Assembly: GCF_023091745.1 (NCBI RefSeq)
Contig: NW_026291498.1
Location: 1-64,000 of the forward strand
DNA from: Budorcas taxicolor
Taxonomy: Eukaryota; Chordata; Mammalia; Artiodactyla; Bovidae
Length of the DNA: 64,000 nt
Reading direction: 5' to 3'
Position 1 is the stretch's first letter. Each line of letters opens with the position of its first letter. The translations under genes and the position numbers were made by a program. The notes beneath the pieces are model-generated. The model was not told where the DNA came from, made no database searches, and worked only from the letters and a program-made list of their open reading frames with translations. Below are positions 1 through 11,864 of the stretch, one piece after another.

Positions 1-818
1 GTCGGGGAACTTCTTGATTTGCACCAAGGGTGTGAAGGACCCTTTCGAAGTTCCCGAGGGGAGGGTGTGATCAGCCTCGAGACGCCTCAGCGGAAATGGG
101 CCTCATCTCGCCTGGAGGGGAGAACCTCCTGGATTTTCTCGAGTTGCGGCAGGTCTTCTCGAGTTACGACGGGGACCCACAGGGACCCGCTCTGGTGGCC
201 TCAGAAAGGCCAGTCCCCATGCGAGTTGCTAGGGGACCTCTCGGGATTCCTCTCCCGTCCATGCCGGGGCTCAGTCCTTGTGTGGAGTCGGGGCTGGAAC
301 CTGAGGATTCCTCTCCAGTGTTGCCATGGATCTTGGGGTGCTTCTGAGTCTCCCCAGGGGAGTCAGGCCTCGTCTCGAGTGGGGGCATGCACGTGCGCTT
401 TCCTCCCGAGCTGCAGCAGTAGTGTCACGCTTCCTGTCATCGTGGATCAAGGGATCTGTGGCTTTCCCTCGAGGCTGTCCCTCGAGGCTTTCCCACGAGG
501 CTTTCCACAGGGCTGTGCCACGTGCCACCTTGGTGTGAGTCGATCCTCGGCGTGAAAGACGAGCCCGGTGAAGGGAAAAGAGGTTCCTCTGGAATGGACT
601 GAGACATCTGGGGGACTCTTGGAATGGTGGCACGACCCTGGAGTTCCTCTCGCCGTTCCTGTTGAGAGGGCCTCCTCTTGAGATGCGACGGGAACGCCGG
701 GAACTCTTTCCCGACGAAGCAGGGAAAGGATCCCTCATCTCGAGCTACGAGGCGGGAAACGGGGCTCCTCTGGATGTGGGCGGGACCCTCGTGATTCCTC
801 TCGAGTGGAGACGGCTAG
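1..818 (+). repeat. Satellite monomer 1 (818 bp)
   Basis: Two bases longer than the norm. Private changes include GTTCCCGAGG, GGGACCCACAGG, GAGCCCGGTG and GGCGGGAAAC. The middle CACGTG is lost (CATCGTGG near 438). The scattered single-base gains suggest consensus error. Confidence 0.95.
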
Positions 819-1631
819 GTCGGGGAACTTCTTGATTTGCACCAAGGGTGTGAAGGACCCTTTCGAAGTTCCAGAGGTGAGGTGTGATCAGCCTCGAGAC
901 GCCTCAGCGGAAATGGGCCTCATCTCGCCTGGAGGGGAGAACCTCCTGGATTTTCTCGAGTTGCGGCAGGTCTTCGCGAGTTACGACGGGGACCTCAGGG
1001 ACCCGCTCTGGTGGCCTCAGGAAGGCCAGTCCCCATGCCGAGTTGCTAGGGGACCTCTCGGGATTCCTCTCCCGTCCATGCCGGTGCCTCAGTCCTTGTG
1101 TGGAGTCGGGGCCGGAACCTGAGGATTCCTCTCCAGTGTTGCCATGGATCTTGGGGTGCTTCTGAGTCTCCCCAGGGGAGTCAGGCCTCGTCTCGAGGAG
1201 GGGGCATGCACGTGCCCTTTCCTCCGAGCTGCAGCAGTAGTGTCACGCTTCCTGTCACGTGGATCAAGGGATCTGTGGCTTTCCCTCGAGGCTGTCCCTC
1301 GAGGCTTTCCCACGAGGCTTTCCCACAGGGCTGTGCCACGTGCCACCTTGGTGTGAGTCGATCCTCGGCGTGAAAGACGAGCCGGTGAAGGGAAAGAGGT
1401 TCCTCTGGAATGGACTGAGACATCTGGGGGACTCTTGGAATGGTGGTACGACCCTGGAGTTCCTCTCGCCGTTCCTGTTGAGAGGGCCTCCTCTGAGATG
1501 CGACGGGAACGCCGGGAACTCTTTCCCGACGAAGCAGGGAAAGGATCCCTCATCTCGAGCTACGAGGCGGAAACGGGGCTCTCTGGATGTGGGCGGGACC
1601 CTCGTGATTCCTCTCGAGTGGAGACGGGTAT
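819..1631 (+). repeat. Satellite monomer 2 (813 bp)
   Basis: Carries CTTCGCGAG, CACGTGCCC and GGTGGTACG, all shared with monomer 8. Single-base losses (CCTCCGAGC, GGGAAAGAGG, GGCTCTCTGG) and a gain (CATGCCGAG) fall in short runs. Confidence 0.95.
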
Positions 1632-2447
1632 GTCGGGGAACTTCTTGATTTGCACCAAGGGTGTGAAGGACCCTTTCGAAGTTCCAGAGGGGAGGTGTGA
1701 TCAGCCTCGAGACGCCTCAGCGGAAATGGGCCTCATCTCGCCTGGAGGGGAGAACCTCCTGGATCTTCTCGAGTTGCGGCAGGTCTTCTCGAGTTACGAC
1801 GGGGACCACAGGGACCCGCTCTGGTGGCCTCAGGAAAGGCCAGTCCCCCATGCGAGTTGCTAGGGGACCTCTCGGGATTCCTCTCCCGTCCATGCCGGGG
1901 CCTCTGTCCTTGTGTGGAGTCGGGGCTGGAACCTGAGGATTCCTCACCAGTGTTGCCATGGATCTTGGGGTGCTTCTGAGTCTCCCCAGGGGAGTCAGGC
2001 CTCGTCTCGAGTGGGGGCATGCACGTGCGCTTTCCTCCCGAGCTGCAGCAGTAGTGTCACGCTTCCTGTCACGTGGATCAAGGGATCTGTGGCTTTCCCT
2101 CGAGGCTGTCCCTCGAGGCGTTCCCACGAGGCTTTCCCACAGGGCTGTGCCACGTGCCACCTTGGTGTGAGTCGATCCTCGGCGTGAAAGACGAGCCGGT
2201 GAAGGGAAAAGAGGTTCCTCTGGAATGGACTGAGACATCTGGGGGACTCTTGGAATGGTGGCACGACCCTGGAGTTCCTCTCGCCGTTCCTGTTGAGAGG
2301 ACCTCCTCTTGAGATGCGACGGGAACGCCGGGAACTCTTTCCCGACGAAGCAGGGAAAGGATCCCTCATCTCGAGCTACGAGGCGGAAACGGGGCTCCTC
2401 TGGATGTGGGCGGGACCTCGTGATTCCTCTCGAGTGGAGACGGCTAG
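1632..2447 (+). repeat. Satellite monomer 3 (816 bp)
   Basis: Marks GGATCTTCTCG, GGACCACAGG and GAGAGGACCTCC are shared with monomer 9, so monomers 2-3 and 8-9 look like copies of one pair. Also CCTCTGTCC and CCTCACCAG. Confidence 0.95.
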
Positions 2448-3263
2448 GTCGGGGAACTTCTTGATTTGCCACCAAGGGTGTGAAGGACCCTTTCGAAGTT
2501 CCAGAGGGGAGGTGTGATCAGCCTCGAGACGCCTCAGCGGAAATGGGCCTCATCTCGCCTGGAGGGGAGAACGTCCTGGATTTTCTCGAGTTGCGGCAGG
2601 TCTTCTCGAGTTACGACGGGGACCTCAGGGACCCGCTCTGGTGGCCTCAGGAAAGGCCAGTCCCCATGCGAGTTGCTAGGGGACCTCTCGGGATTCCTCT
2701 CCCGTCCATGCCGGGGCCTCAGTCCTTGTGTGGAGTCGGGTCGGAACCTGAGGATTCCTCTCCAGTGTTGCCATGGATCTTGGGGTTCTTCTGAGTCTCC
2801 CCAGGGGAGTCAGGCCTCGTCTCGAGTGGGGCCATGCACGTGCGCTTTCCTCCCGAGCTGCAGCAGTAGTGTCACGCTTCCTGTCACGTGGATCAAGGGA
2901 TCTGTGGCTTTCCCTCGAGGCTGTCCCTCGAGGCTTTCCCACGAGGCTTTCCCACAGGGCTGTGCCACGTGCCACCTTGGTGTGAGTCGATCCTCGGCGT
3001 GAAAGACGAGCCGGTGAAGGGAAAAGAGGTTCCTCTGGAATGGACTGAGACATCTGGGGGACTCTTGGAATGGTGGCACGACCCTGGAGTTCCTCTCGCC
3101 GTTCCTGTTGAGAGGGCCTCCTCTTGAGATGCGACGGGAACGCCGGGAACTCTTTCCCGACGAAGCAGGGAAAGGGTGCCTCATCTCGAGCTACGAGGCG
3201 GAAACGGGGCTCCTCTGGATGTGGGCGGGACCCTCGTGATTCCTCTCGAGTGGAGACAGCTAT
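2448..3263 (+). repeat. Satellite monomer 4 (816 bp)
   Basis: Marks GTCGGGTCGG and GGGGTTCTTC match monomer 13. The end GAGACAGCTATG also matches monomer 13. Also GAGAACGTCC, an extra C in TTTGCCACC, and GGGTGCCTC. Confidence 0.95.
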
Positions 3264-4068
3264 GTCGGGGAACTTCTTGATTTGCACCAAGGGTGTGAAG
3301 GAGCCTTTCGAAGTTCCAGAGGTGAGGTGTGATCAGCCTCGAGACGCCTCAGCGGAAATGGGCCTCATCTCGCCTGGAGGGGAGAACCTCCTGGATTTTC
3401 TCGAGTTGCGGCAGGTCTTCTCGAGTTACGACGGGGACCTCAGGGACCCGCTCTGGTGGCCTCAGGAAAGGCCAGTCCCCATGCGAGTTGCTAGGGACCT
3501 CTCGGGATTCCTCTCCCGTCCATGCCGGGGCCTCAGTCTTTGTGTGGAGTTGGGTCCGAACCTGAGGATTCTCTCCAGTGTTGCCATGGATCTTGGGGTG
3601 CTTCTGAGTCTCCCCAGGGGAGTCAGGCCTCGTCTCGAGTGGAGGCATGCACGTGCGCTTTCCTCCCGAGCTGCAGCAGTAGTGTCACGCTTCTGTCACG
3701 TGGATCAAGGGATCTGTGGCTTTCCCTCGAGGCTGTCCCTCGAGGCTTTCCACGAGGCATTCCACAGGGCTGTGCCACGTGCCACCTTGGTGTGAGTCGA
3801 TCCTCGGCGTGAAAGACGAGCCCGTGAAGGGAAAAGAGGTTCCGCTGGAATGGACTGAGACATCTGGGGACTCTTGGAATGGTGGCACGACCCTGGAGTT
3901 CCTCTCGCCGTTCCTGTGAGAGGGCCTCTCTTGAGATGCGACGGGAACGCCGGAAACTCTTTCCCGACGAAGCAGGGAAAGGATCCCTCATCTCGAGCTA
4001 CGAGGCGGAAACGGGGCTCCTCTGATGTGGGCGGGACCCTCGTGATCCTCTCGAGTGGAGACGGCTAG
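3264..4068 (+). repeat. Satellite monomer 5 (805 bp, many 1-bp losses)
   Basis: Same variant class as monomer 14 (CAGTCTTTGTG, GGGTCCGAACC, GTGGAGGCATG, GAGGCATTCC). About ten single-base losses lie in short runs, for example GCTAGGGACC, GGATTCTCTCC, CTTCTGTCACG, CTGGGGACTC, CCTGTGAGAG, CTCTGATGTG and GTGATCCTC. This is the shortest copy in the window. Confidence 0.95.
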
Positions 4069-4879
4069 GTCGGGGAACTTCTTGATTTGCACCAAGGTGT
4101 GAAGGACCCTTTCGAAGTTCCAGAGGTGAGGTGTGATCAGCTCGAGACGCCTCAGCGGAAATGGGCCTCATCTCGCCTGGAGGGGAGAACCTCCTGGATT
4201 TTCTCGAGTTGCGGCAGGTCTTCTCGAGTTACGACGGGACCTCAGGGACCGCTCTGGTGGCCTCAGGAAAGGCCAGTCCCCATGCGAGTTGCTAGGGGAC
4301 CTCTCGGGATTCCTCTCCCGTCCATGCCGGGGCCTCAGTCCTTGTGTGGAGGTCGGGGCCGGAACCTGAGGATTCCTCTCCAGTGTTGCCATGGATCTTG
4401 GGGTTCTTCTGAGTCTCCCCAGGGGAGTCAGGCCTCGTCTCGAGTGGGGCCATGCACGTGCGCTTTCCTCCCGAGCTGCAGCAGTAGTGTCACGCTTCCT
4501 GTCACGTGGATCAAGGATCTGTGGCTTTCCCTCGAGGCTGTCCCTCGAGGCTTTCCCACGAGGCTTTCCAACAGGGCTGTGCCACGTGCCACCTTGGTGT
4601 GAGTCGATCCTCGGCGTGAAAGACGAGCCGGTGAAGGAAAAGAGGTTCCTCTGGAATGGACTGAGACATCTGGGGGACTCTTGGAATGGTGGCACGACCC
4701 TGGAGTTCCTCTCGCCGTTCCTGTTGAGAGGGCCTCCTCTTGAGATGCGACGGGAACGCCGGGAACTCTTTCCCGACGAAGCAGGGAAAGGATCCCTCAT
4801 CTCGAGCTACGAGGCGGAAACGGGGCTCCTCTGGATGTGGGCGGGACCCTCGTGATTCCTCTCGAGTGGAGACGGGTAT
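4069..4879 (+). repeat. Satellite monomer 6 (811 bp, several 1-bp losses)
   Basis: Losses in runs include CCAAGGTGTG, CAGCTCGAG, GACGGGACC, GGGACCGCTC, TCAAGGATCTG and GAAGGAAAAG. There is a gain in GGAGGTCGG. It shares GGGGTTCTTC and GGGGCCATG with monomer 4. Confidence 0.95.
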
Positions 4880-5695
4880 GTCGGGGAACTTCTTGATTTG
4901 CACCAAGGGTGTGAAGGACCCTTTCGAAGTTCCAGAGGTGAGGTGTGATCAGCCTCGAGACGCCTCAGCGGAAATGGGCCTCATCTCGCCTGGAGGGGAG
5001 AACCTCCTGGATTTTCTCGAGTTGCGGCAGGTCTTCTCGAGTTACGACGGGGACCTCAGGGACCCGCTCTGGTGGCCTCAGGAAAGGCCAGTCCCCATGC
5101 GAGTTGCTAGGGGACCTCTCGGGATTCCTCTCCCGTCCATGCCGGGGCCTCAGTCCTTGTGTGGAGTCGGGGCCGGAACCTGAGGATTCCTCTCCAGTGT
5201 TGCCATGGATCTTGGGGGGCTTCTGAGTCTCCCCAGGGGAGTCAGGCCTCGTCTCGAGTGGGGGCATGCACGTGCGCTTTCCTCCCGAGCTGCAGCAGTA
5301 GTGTCACGCTTCCTGTCACGTGGATCAAGGGATCTGTGGCTTTCCCTCGAGGCTGTCCCTCGAGGCTTTCCCACGAGGCTTTCCCACAGGGCTGTGCCAC
5401 GTGCCACCTTGGTGTGAGTCGATCCTCGGCGTGAAAGACGAGCCGGTGAAGGGAAAAGAGGTTCCTCTGGAATGGACTGAGACATCTGGGGGACTCTTGG
5501 GAATGGTGGCACGACCCTGGAGTTCCTCTCGCCGTTCCTGTTGAGAGGGCCTCCTCTTGAGATGCGACGGGAACGCCGGGAACTCTTTCCCGACGAAGCA
5601 GGGAAAGGATCCCTCATCTCGAGCTACGAGGCGGAAACGGGGCTCCTCTGGATGTGGGCGGGACCTCGTGATTCCTCTCGAGTGGAGACGGCTAG
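4880..5695 (+). repeat. Satellite monomer 7 (816 bp)
   Basis: Close to the common type. Compensating indels are CTTGGGAATGG (+1) and GGGACCTCGTG (-1), plus the substitution CTTGGGGGGCTTC. Confidence 0.95.
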
Positions 5696-6507
5696 GTCGG
5701 GGAACTTCTTGATTTGCACCAAGGGTGTGAAGGACCCTTTCGAAGTTCCAGAGGTGAGGTGTGATCAGCCTCGAGACGCCTCAGCGGAAATGGGCCTCAT
5801 CTCGCCTGGAGGGGAGAACCTCCTGGATTTTCTCGAGTTGCGGCAGGTCTTCGCGAGTTACGACGGGGACTCAGGGACCCGCTCTGGGGGCCTCAGGAAA
5901 GGCCAGTCCCATGCGAGTTGCTAGGGGACCTCTCGGGATTCCTCTCCCGTCCATGCCGGGGCCTCAGTCCTTGTGTGGAGTCGGGGCCGGAACCTGAGGA
6001 TTCCTCTCCAGTGTTGCCATGGATCTTGGGGTGCTTCTGAGTCTCCCCAGGGGAGTCAGGCCTCGTCTCGAGAGGGGGCATGCACGTGCCCTTTCCTCCC
6101 GAGCTGCAGCAGTAGTGTCACGCTTCCTGTCACGTGGATCAGGGATCTGTGGCTTTCCCTCGAGGCTGTCCCTCGAGGCTTTCCCACGAGGCTTTCCCAC
6201 AGGGCTGTGCCACGTGCCACCTTGGTGTGAGTCGATCCTCGGCGTGAAAGACGAGCCGGTGAAGGGAAAAGAGGTTTCCTCTGAATGGACTGAGACATCT
6301 GGGGGACTCTTGGAATGGTGGTACGACCCTGGAGTTCCTCTCGCCGTTCCTGTTGAGAGGGCCTCCTCTTGAGATGCGACGGGAACGCCGGGAACTCTTT
6401 CCCGACGAAGCAGGGAAAGGATCCCTCATCTCGAGCTACGAGGCGGAAACGGGGCTCCTCTGGATGTGGGCGGACCCTCGTGATTCCTCTCGAGTGGAGA
6501 CGGGTAT
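5696..6507 (+). repeat. Satellite monomer 8 (812 bp)
   Basis: Shares CTTCGCGAG, CACGTGCCC and GGTGGTACG with monomer 2. Single-base losses include GGGGACTCAGG, AGTCCCATGC, GGATCAGGG, CTCTGAATGG and GGCGGACCC. Confidence 0.95.
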
Positions 6508-7323
6508 GTCGGGGAACTTCTTGATTTGCACCAAGGGTGTGAAGGACCCTTTCGAAGTTCCCAGAGGGGAGGTGTGATCAGCCTCGAGACGCCTCAGCGG
6601 AAATGGGCCTCATCTCGCCTGGAGGGGAGAACCTCCTGGATCTTCTCGAGTTGCGGGCAGGTCTTCTCGAGTTACGACGGGGACCACAGGGACCCGCTCT
6701 GGTGGCCTCAGGAAAGGCCAGTCCCCATGCGAGTTGCTAGGGGACCTCTCGGGATTCCTCTCCCGTCCATGCCGGGGCCTCAGTCCTTGTGTGGAGTCGG
6801 GGCTGGAACCTGAGGATTCCTCTCCAGTGTTGCCATGGATCTTGGGGTGCTTCTGAGTCTCCCCAGGGGAGTCAGGCCTCGTCTCGAGTGGGGGCATGCA
6901 CGTGCGCTTTCCTCCCGAGTGCAGCAGTAGTGTCACGCTTCCTGTCACGTGGATCAAGGGATCTGTGGCTTTCCTCGAGGCTGTCCCTCGAGGCTTTCCC
7001 ACGAGGCTTTCCCACAGGGCTGTGCCACGTGCCACCTTGGTGTGAGTCGATCCTCGGCGTGAAAGACGAGCCGGTGAAGGGAAAAGAGGTTCCTCTGGAA
7101 TGGACTGAGACATCTGGGGGACTCTTGGAATGGTGGCACGACCCTGGAGTTCCTCTCGCCGTTCCTGTTGAGAGGACCTCCTCTTGAGATGCGACGGGAA
7201 CGCCGGGAACTCTTTCCCGACGAAGCAGGGAAAGGATCCCTCATCTCGAGCTACGAGGCGGAAACGGGGCTCCTCTGGATGTGGGCGGGACCCTCGTGAT
7301 TCCTCTCGAGTGGAGACGGCTAG
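6508..7323 (+). repeat. Satellite monomer 9 (816 bp)
   Basis: Shares GGATCTTCTCG, GGACCACAGG and GAGAGGACCTCC with monomer 3. Compensating indels are GTTCCCAGAG, TTGCGGGCAGG, CCCGAGTGCAG and CTTTCCTCGAGG. This is the last copy of the indel-rich stretch. Confidence 0.95.
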
Positions 7324-8138
7324 GTCGGGGAACTTCTTGATTTGCACCAAGGGTGTGAAGGACCCTTTCGAAGTTCCAGAGGGGAGGTGTGATCAGCCTC
7401 GAGACGCCTCAGCGGAAATGGGCCTCATCTCGCCTGGAGGGGAGAACCTCCTGGATTTTCTCCAGTTGCGGCAGGTCTTCTCGAGTTACGACGGGGACCT
7501 CAGGGACCCGCTCTGGTGGCCTCAGGAAAGGCCAGTCCCCATGCGAGTTGCTAGGGGACCTCTCGGGATTCCTCTCCCGTCCATGCCGGGGCCTCAGTCC
7601 TTGTGTGGAGTCGGGTCGGAACCTGAGGATTCCTCTCCAGTGTTGCCATGGATCTTGGGGTTCTTCTGAGTCTCCCCAGGGGAGTCAGGCCTCGTCTCGA
7701 GTGGAGGCATGCACGTGCGCTTTCCTCCCGAGCTGCAGCAGTAGTGTCACGCTTCCTGTCACGTCGATCAAGGGATCTGTGGCTTTCCCTCGAGGCTGTC
7801 CCTCGAGGCTTTCCCACGAGGCATTCCCACAGGGCTGTGCCACGAGCCACCTTGGTGTGAGTCGATCCTCGGCGTGAAAGACGAGCCCGTGAAGGGAAAA
7901 GAGGTTCCTCTGGAATGGACTGAGACATCTGGGGGACTCTTGGAATGGTGGCACGACCCTGGAGTTCTTCTCGCCGTTCCTGTTGAGAGGGCCTCCTCTT
8001 GAGATGCGACGGGAACGCCGGGAACTCTTTCCCGACGAAGCAGGGAAAGGATCCCTCATCTCGAGCTACGAGGCGGAAACGGGGCTCCTCTGGATGTGGG
8101 CGGGACCCTCGTGATTCCTCTCGAGTGGAGACGGCTAG
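7324..8138 (+). repeat. Satellite monomer 10 (815 bp), apparent chimera
   Basis: The left part carries the monomer 4/13 marks GTCGGGTCGG and GGGGTTCTTC. The right part, from about 7704, carries the monomer 5/14 marks GTGGAGGCATG, GAGGCATTCCC and GAGCCCGTG. The switch lies between about 7660 and 7704. The middle and right CACGTG sites are lost (CACGTCGATC, CCACGAGCC). Confidence 0.9.
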
Positions 8139-8954
8139 GTCGGGGAACTTCTTGATTTGTACCAAGGGTGTGAAGGACCCTTTCGAAGTTCCAGAGGTGA
8201 GGTGTGATCAGCCTCGAGACGCCTCAGCGGAAATGGGCCTCATCTCGCCTGGAGGGGAGAACCTCCTGGATCTTCTCGAGTTGCGGCAGGTCTTCGCGAG
8301 TTACGACGGGGACCTCAGGGACCCGCTCTGGTGGCCTCAGGAAAGGCCAGTCCCCATGCGAGTTGCTAGGGGACCTCTCGGGATTCCTCTCCCGTCCATG
8401 CCGGGGCCTCAGTCCTTGTGTGGATTCGGGGCCGGAACCTGAGGTTTCCTCTCCAGTGTTGCCATGGATCTTGGGGTGCTTCTGAGTCTCCCCAGGGGAG
8501 TCAGGCCTCGTCTCGAGTGGGGGCATACACGTGCGCTTTCCTCCCGAGCTGCAGCAGTAGTGTCACGCTTCCTGTCACGTTGATCAAGGGATCTGTGGCT
8601 TTCCCTCGAGGCTGTCCCTCGAGGCTTTCCCACGAGGCTTTCCCACAGGGCTGTGCCACGTGCCACCTTGGTGTGAGTCGATCCTCGGCGTGAAAGACGA
8701 GCCGGTGAGGGGAAAAGAGGTTCCTCTGGAATGGACTGAGACATCTGGGGGACTCTTGGACTGGTGGCACGACCCTGGAGTTCCTCTCGCCGTTCCTGTT
8801 GAGAGGGACTCCTCTTGAGATGCGACGGGAACGCCGGGAACTCTTTCCCGACGAAGCAGGGAAAAGATCCCTCATCTCGAGCTACGAGGCGGAAACGGGG
8901 CTCCTCTGGATGTGGGCGGGACCCTCGTGATTCCTCTCGAGTGGAGACGGGTAG
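8139..8954 (+). repeat. Satellite monomer 11 (816 bp)
   Basis: Marks CTTCGCGAG, GTGGATTCGG, GAGGTTTCC, GCATACACG, CACGTTGATC and GAAAAGATCC are all shared with monomer 20, nine monomers on. The CACGTTGATC change removes the middle CACGTG. Confidence 0.95.
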
Positions 8955-9770
8955 GTCGGGGAACTTCTTGATTTGCACCAAGGGTGTGAAGGACCCTTTC
9001 GAAGTTCCAGAGGTGAGGTGTGATCAGCCTCGAGACGCCTCAGCGGAAATGGGCCTCATCTCGCCTGGAGGGGAGAACCTCCTGGATTTTCTCCAGTTGC
9101 GGCAGGTCTTCTCGAGTTACGACGGGGATCTCAGGGACCTGCTCTGGTGGCCTCAGGAAAGGCCAGTCCCCATGCCAGTTGCTAGGGGACCTCTCGGGAT
9201 TCCTCTCCCGTCCATGCCGGGGCCTCAGTCCTTGTGTGGATTCGGGGCCGGAACCTGAGGATTCCTCTCCAGTGTTGCCATGGATCTTGGGGTGCTTCTG
9301 AGTCTCCCCAGGGGAGTCAGGCCTCGTCTCAATTGGGGGCATGCACGTGCGCTTTCCTCCCTAGCTGCAGCAGTAGTGTCACGCTTCCTGTGACGTGGAT
9401 CAAGGGATCTGTGGCTTTCCCTCGAGGCTGTCCCTCGAGGCTTTCCCACGAGGCTTTCCCACAGGGCTGTGCCACGTGCCACCTTGGTGTGAGTCGATCC
9501 TCGGCGTGAAAGATGAGCCGGTGAAGGGAAAAGAGGTTCCTCTGGAATGGACTGAGACATCTGGGGGACTCTTGGAATGGTGGCACGACCCTGGAGTACC
9601 TCTCGCCGTTCCTGTTGAGAGGGCCTCCTCTTGAGATGCGACGGGAACGCCGGGAACTCTTTCCCGACGAAGCAGGGAAAGGATCCCTCATCTCGAGCTA
9701 CGAGGCGGAAACGGGGCTCCTCTGGATGTGGGCGGGACCCTCGTGATTCCTCTCGAGTGGAGACGGGTAT
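8955..9770 (+). repeat. Satellite monomer 12 (816 bp)
   Basis: Marks CTCCAGTTG, ATGCCAGTTG, GGATTCGG, CTCCCTAGC, AAAGATGAGCC and GGAGTACCTC are shared with monomer 16. The middle CACGTG is lost (GTGACGTGG). Confidence 0.95.
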
Positions 9771-10585
9771 GTCGGGGAACTTCTTGATTTGCACCAAGGG
9801 TGTGAAGGAGCCTTTCGAAGTTCCAGAGGTGAGGTGTGATCAGCCTCGAGACGCCTCAGCGGAAATGGGCCTCATCTCGCCTGGAGGGGAGAACCTCCTG
9901 GATTTTCTCGAGTTGCGGCAGGTCTTCTCGAGTTACGACGGGGACCTCAGGGACCCGCTCTGGTGGCCTCAGGAAAGGCCAGTCCCCATGCGAGTTGCTA
10001 GGGGACCTCTCGGGATTCCTCTCCCGTCCATGCCGGGGCCTCAGTCCTTGTGTGGAGTCGGGTCGGAACCTGAGGATTCCTCTCCAGTGTTGCCATGGAT
10101 CTTGGGGTTCTTCTGAGTCTCCCCAGGGGAGTCAGGCCTCGTCTCGAGTGGGGGCATGCACGTGCGCTTTCCTCCCGAGCTGCAGCAGTAGTGTCACGCT
10201 TCCTGTCACGTGGATCAAGGGATCTGTGGCTTTCCCTCGAGGCTGTCCCTCGAGGCTTTCCCACGAGGCTTTCCCACAGGGCTGTGCCACGTGCCACCTT
10301 GGTGTGAGTCGATCCTCGGCGTGAAAGACGAGCCGGTGAAGGGAAAAGAGGTTCCTCTGGAATGGACTGAGACATCTGGGGGACTCTTGGAATGGTGGCA
10401 CGACCCTGGAGTTCCTCTCGCCGTTCCTGTTGAGAGGGCCTCCTCTTGAGATGCGACGGGAACGCCGGGAACTCTTTCCCGACGAAGCAGGGAAAGGATG
10501 CCTCATCTCGAGCTACGAGGCGGAAACGGGGCTCCTCTGGATGTGGGCGGGACCCTCGTGATTCCTCTCGAGTGGAGACAGCTAT
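9771..10585 (+). repeat. Satellite monomer 13 (815 bp)
   Basis: Marks GTCGGGTCGG (which accounts for the missing base), GGGGTTCTTC, GGATGCCTC and the end GAGACAGCTATG match monomer 4. Monomers 13-14 repeat the pair 4-5. Confidence 0.95.
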
Positions 10586-11400
10586 GTCGGGGAACTTCTT
10601 GATTTGCACCAAGGGTGTGAAGGAGCCTTTCGAAGTTCCAGAGGTGAGGTGTGATCAGCCTCGAGACGCCTCAGCGGAAATGGGCCTCATCTCGCCTGGA
10701 GGGGAGAACCTCCTGGATTTTCTCGAGTTGCGGCAGGTCTTCTCGAGTTACGACGGGGACCTCAGGGACCCGCTCTGGTGGCCTCAGGAAAGGCCAGTCC
10801 CCATGCGAGTTGCTAGGGGACCTCTCGGGATTCCTCTCCCGTCCATGCCGGGGCCTCAGTCTTTGTGTGGAGTCGGGTCCGAACCTGAGGATTCCTCTCC
10901 AGTGTTGCCATGGATCTTGGGGTGCTTCTGAGTCTCCCCAGGGGAGTCAGGCCTCGTCTCGAGTGGAGGCATGCACGTGCGCTTTCCTCCCGAGCTGCAG
11001 CAGTAGTGTCACGCTTCCTGTCACGTGGATCAAGGGATCTGTGGCTTTCCCTCGAGGCTGTCCCTCGAGGCTTTCCCACGAGGCATTCCCACAGGGCTGT
11101 GCCACGTGCCACCTTGGTGTGAGTCGATCCTCGGCGTGAAAGACGAGCCCGTGAAGGGAAAAGCTGTTCCTCTGGAATGGACTGAGACATCTGGGGGACT
11201 CTTGGAATGGTGGCACGACCCTGGAGTTCCTCTCGCCGTTCCTGTTGAGAGGGCCTCCTCTTGAGATGCGACGGGAACGCCGGGAACTCTTTCCCGACGA
11301 AGCAGGGAAAGGATCCCTCATCTCGAGCTACGAGGCGGAAACGGGGCTCCTCTGGATGTGGGCGGGACCCTCGTGATTCCTCTCGAGTGGAGACGGCTAG
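10586..11400 (+). repeat. Satellite monomer 14 (815 bp)
   Basis: Clean version of the monomer 5 class: CAGTCTTTGTG, GGGTCCGAACC, GTGGAGGCATG, GAGGCATTCCC and GAGCCCGTG, plus private AAAGCTGTTCC. Confidence 0.95.
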
Positions 11401-11789
11401 GTCGGGGAACTTCTTGATTTGCACCAAGGGTGTGAAGGACCCTTTCGAAGTTCCAGAGGTGAGGTGTGATCAGCCTCGAGACGCCTCAGCGGAAATGGGC
11501 CTCATCTCGCCTGGAGGGGAGAACCTCCTGGATTTTCTCGAGTTGCGGCAGGTCTTCTCGAGTTACGACGGGGACCTCAGGGACCCGCTCTGGTGGCCTC
11601 AGGAAAGGCCAGTCCCCATGCGAGTTGCTAGGGGACCTCTCGGGATTCCTCTCCCGTCCATGCCGGGGCCTCAGTCCTTGTGTGGAGTCGGGGCCGGAAC
11701 CTGGGGATTCCTCTCCAGTGTTGCCATGGATCTTGGGGTGCTTCTGAGTCTCCCCAGGGGAGTCAGGCCTCGTCTCGAGTGGGGGCATG

Positions 11790-11795
11790 CACGTG
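11790..11795. other. CACGTG palindrome (left E-box) of the reference monomer
   Basis: CACGTG within GCATGCACGTGC. It is kept in most copies. It is lost in copies 43-44 (CACGTACG) and in copies 73 and 77 (GCTCGTGC). CACGTG is the canonical E-box for USF/MYC-type bHLH factors, but any binding here is inference. Confidence 0.85.
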
Positions 11796-11837
11796 CGATT
11801 TCCTCCCGAGCTGCAGCAGTAGTGTCACGCTTCCTGT

Positions 11838-11843
11838 CACGTG
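11838..11843. other. CACGTG palindrome (middle E-box) of the reference monomer
   Basis: CACGTG within GTCACGTGGATC. This is the most often lost of the three sites: copies 1, 10-12, 17, 18, 20, 26, 28, 57 and 63 carry a one- or two-base change in it. Confidence 0.85.
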
Positions 11844-11864
11844 GATCAAGGGATCTGTGGCTTT

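Noticed and set aside
1..2475. Minus-strand 252-aa frame (1717-2475) as a possible longer gene
   Set aside because: It is longer than its siblings only because 1-bp indels in this stretch join two shadow frames. It is not reproduced in the clean copies.
11557..11573. Canonical CENP-B box
   Set aside because: The best match has a wrong first base and an extra spacer base, so it does not meet the TTCGNNNNANNCGGG core.
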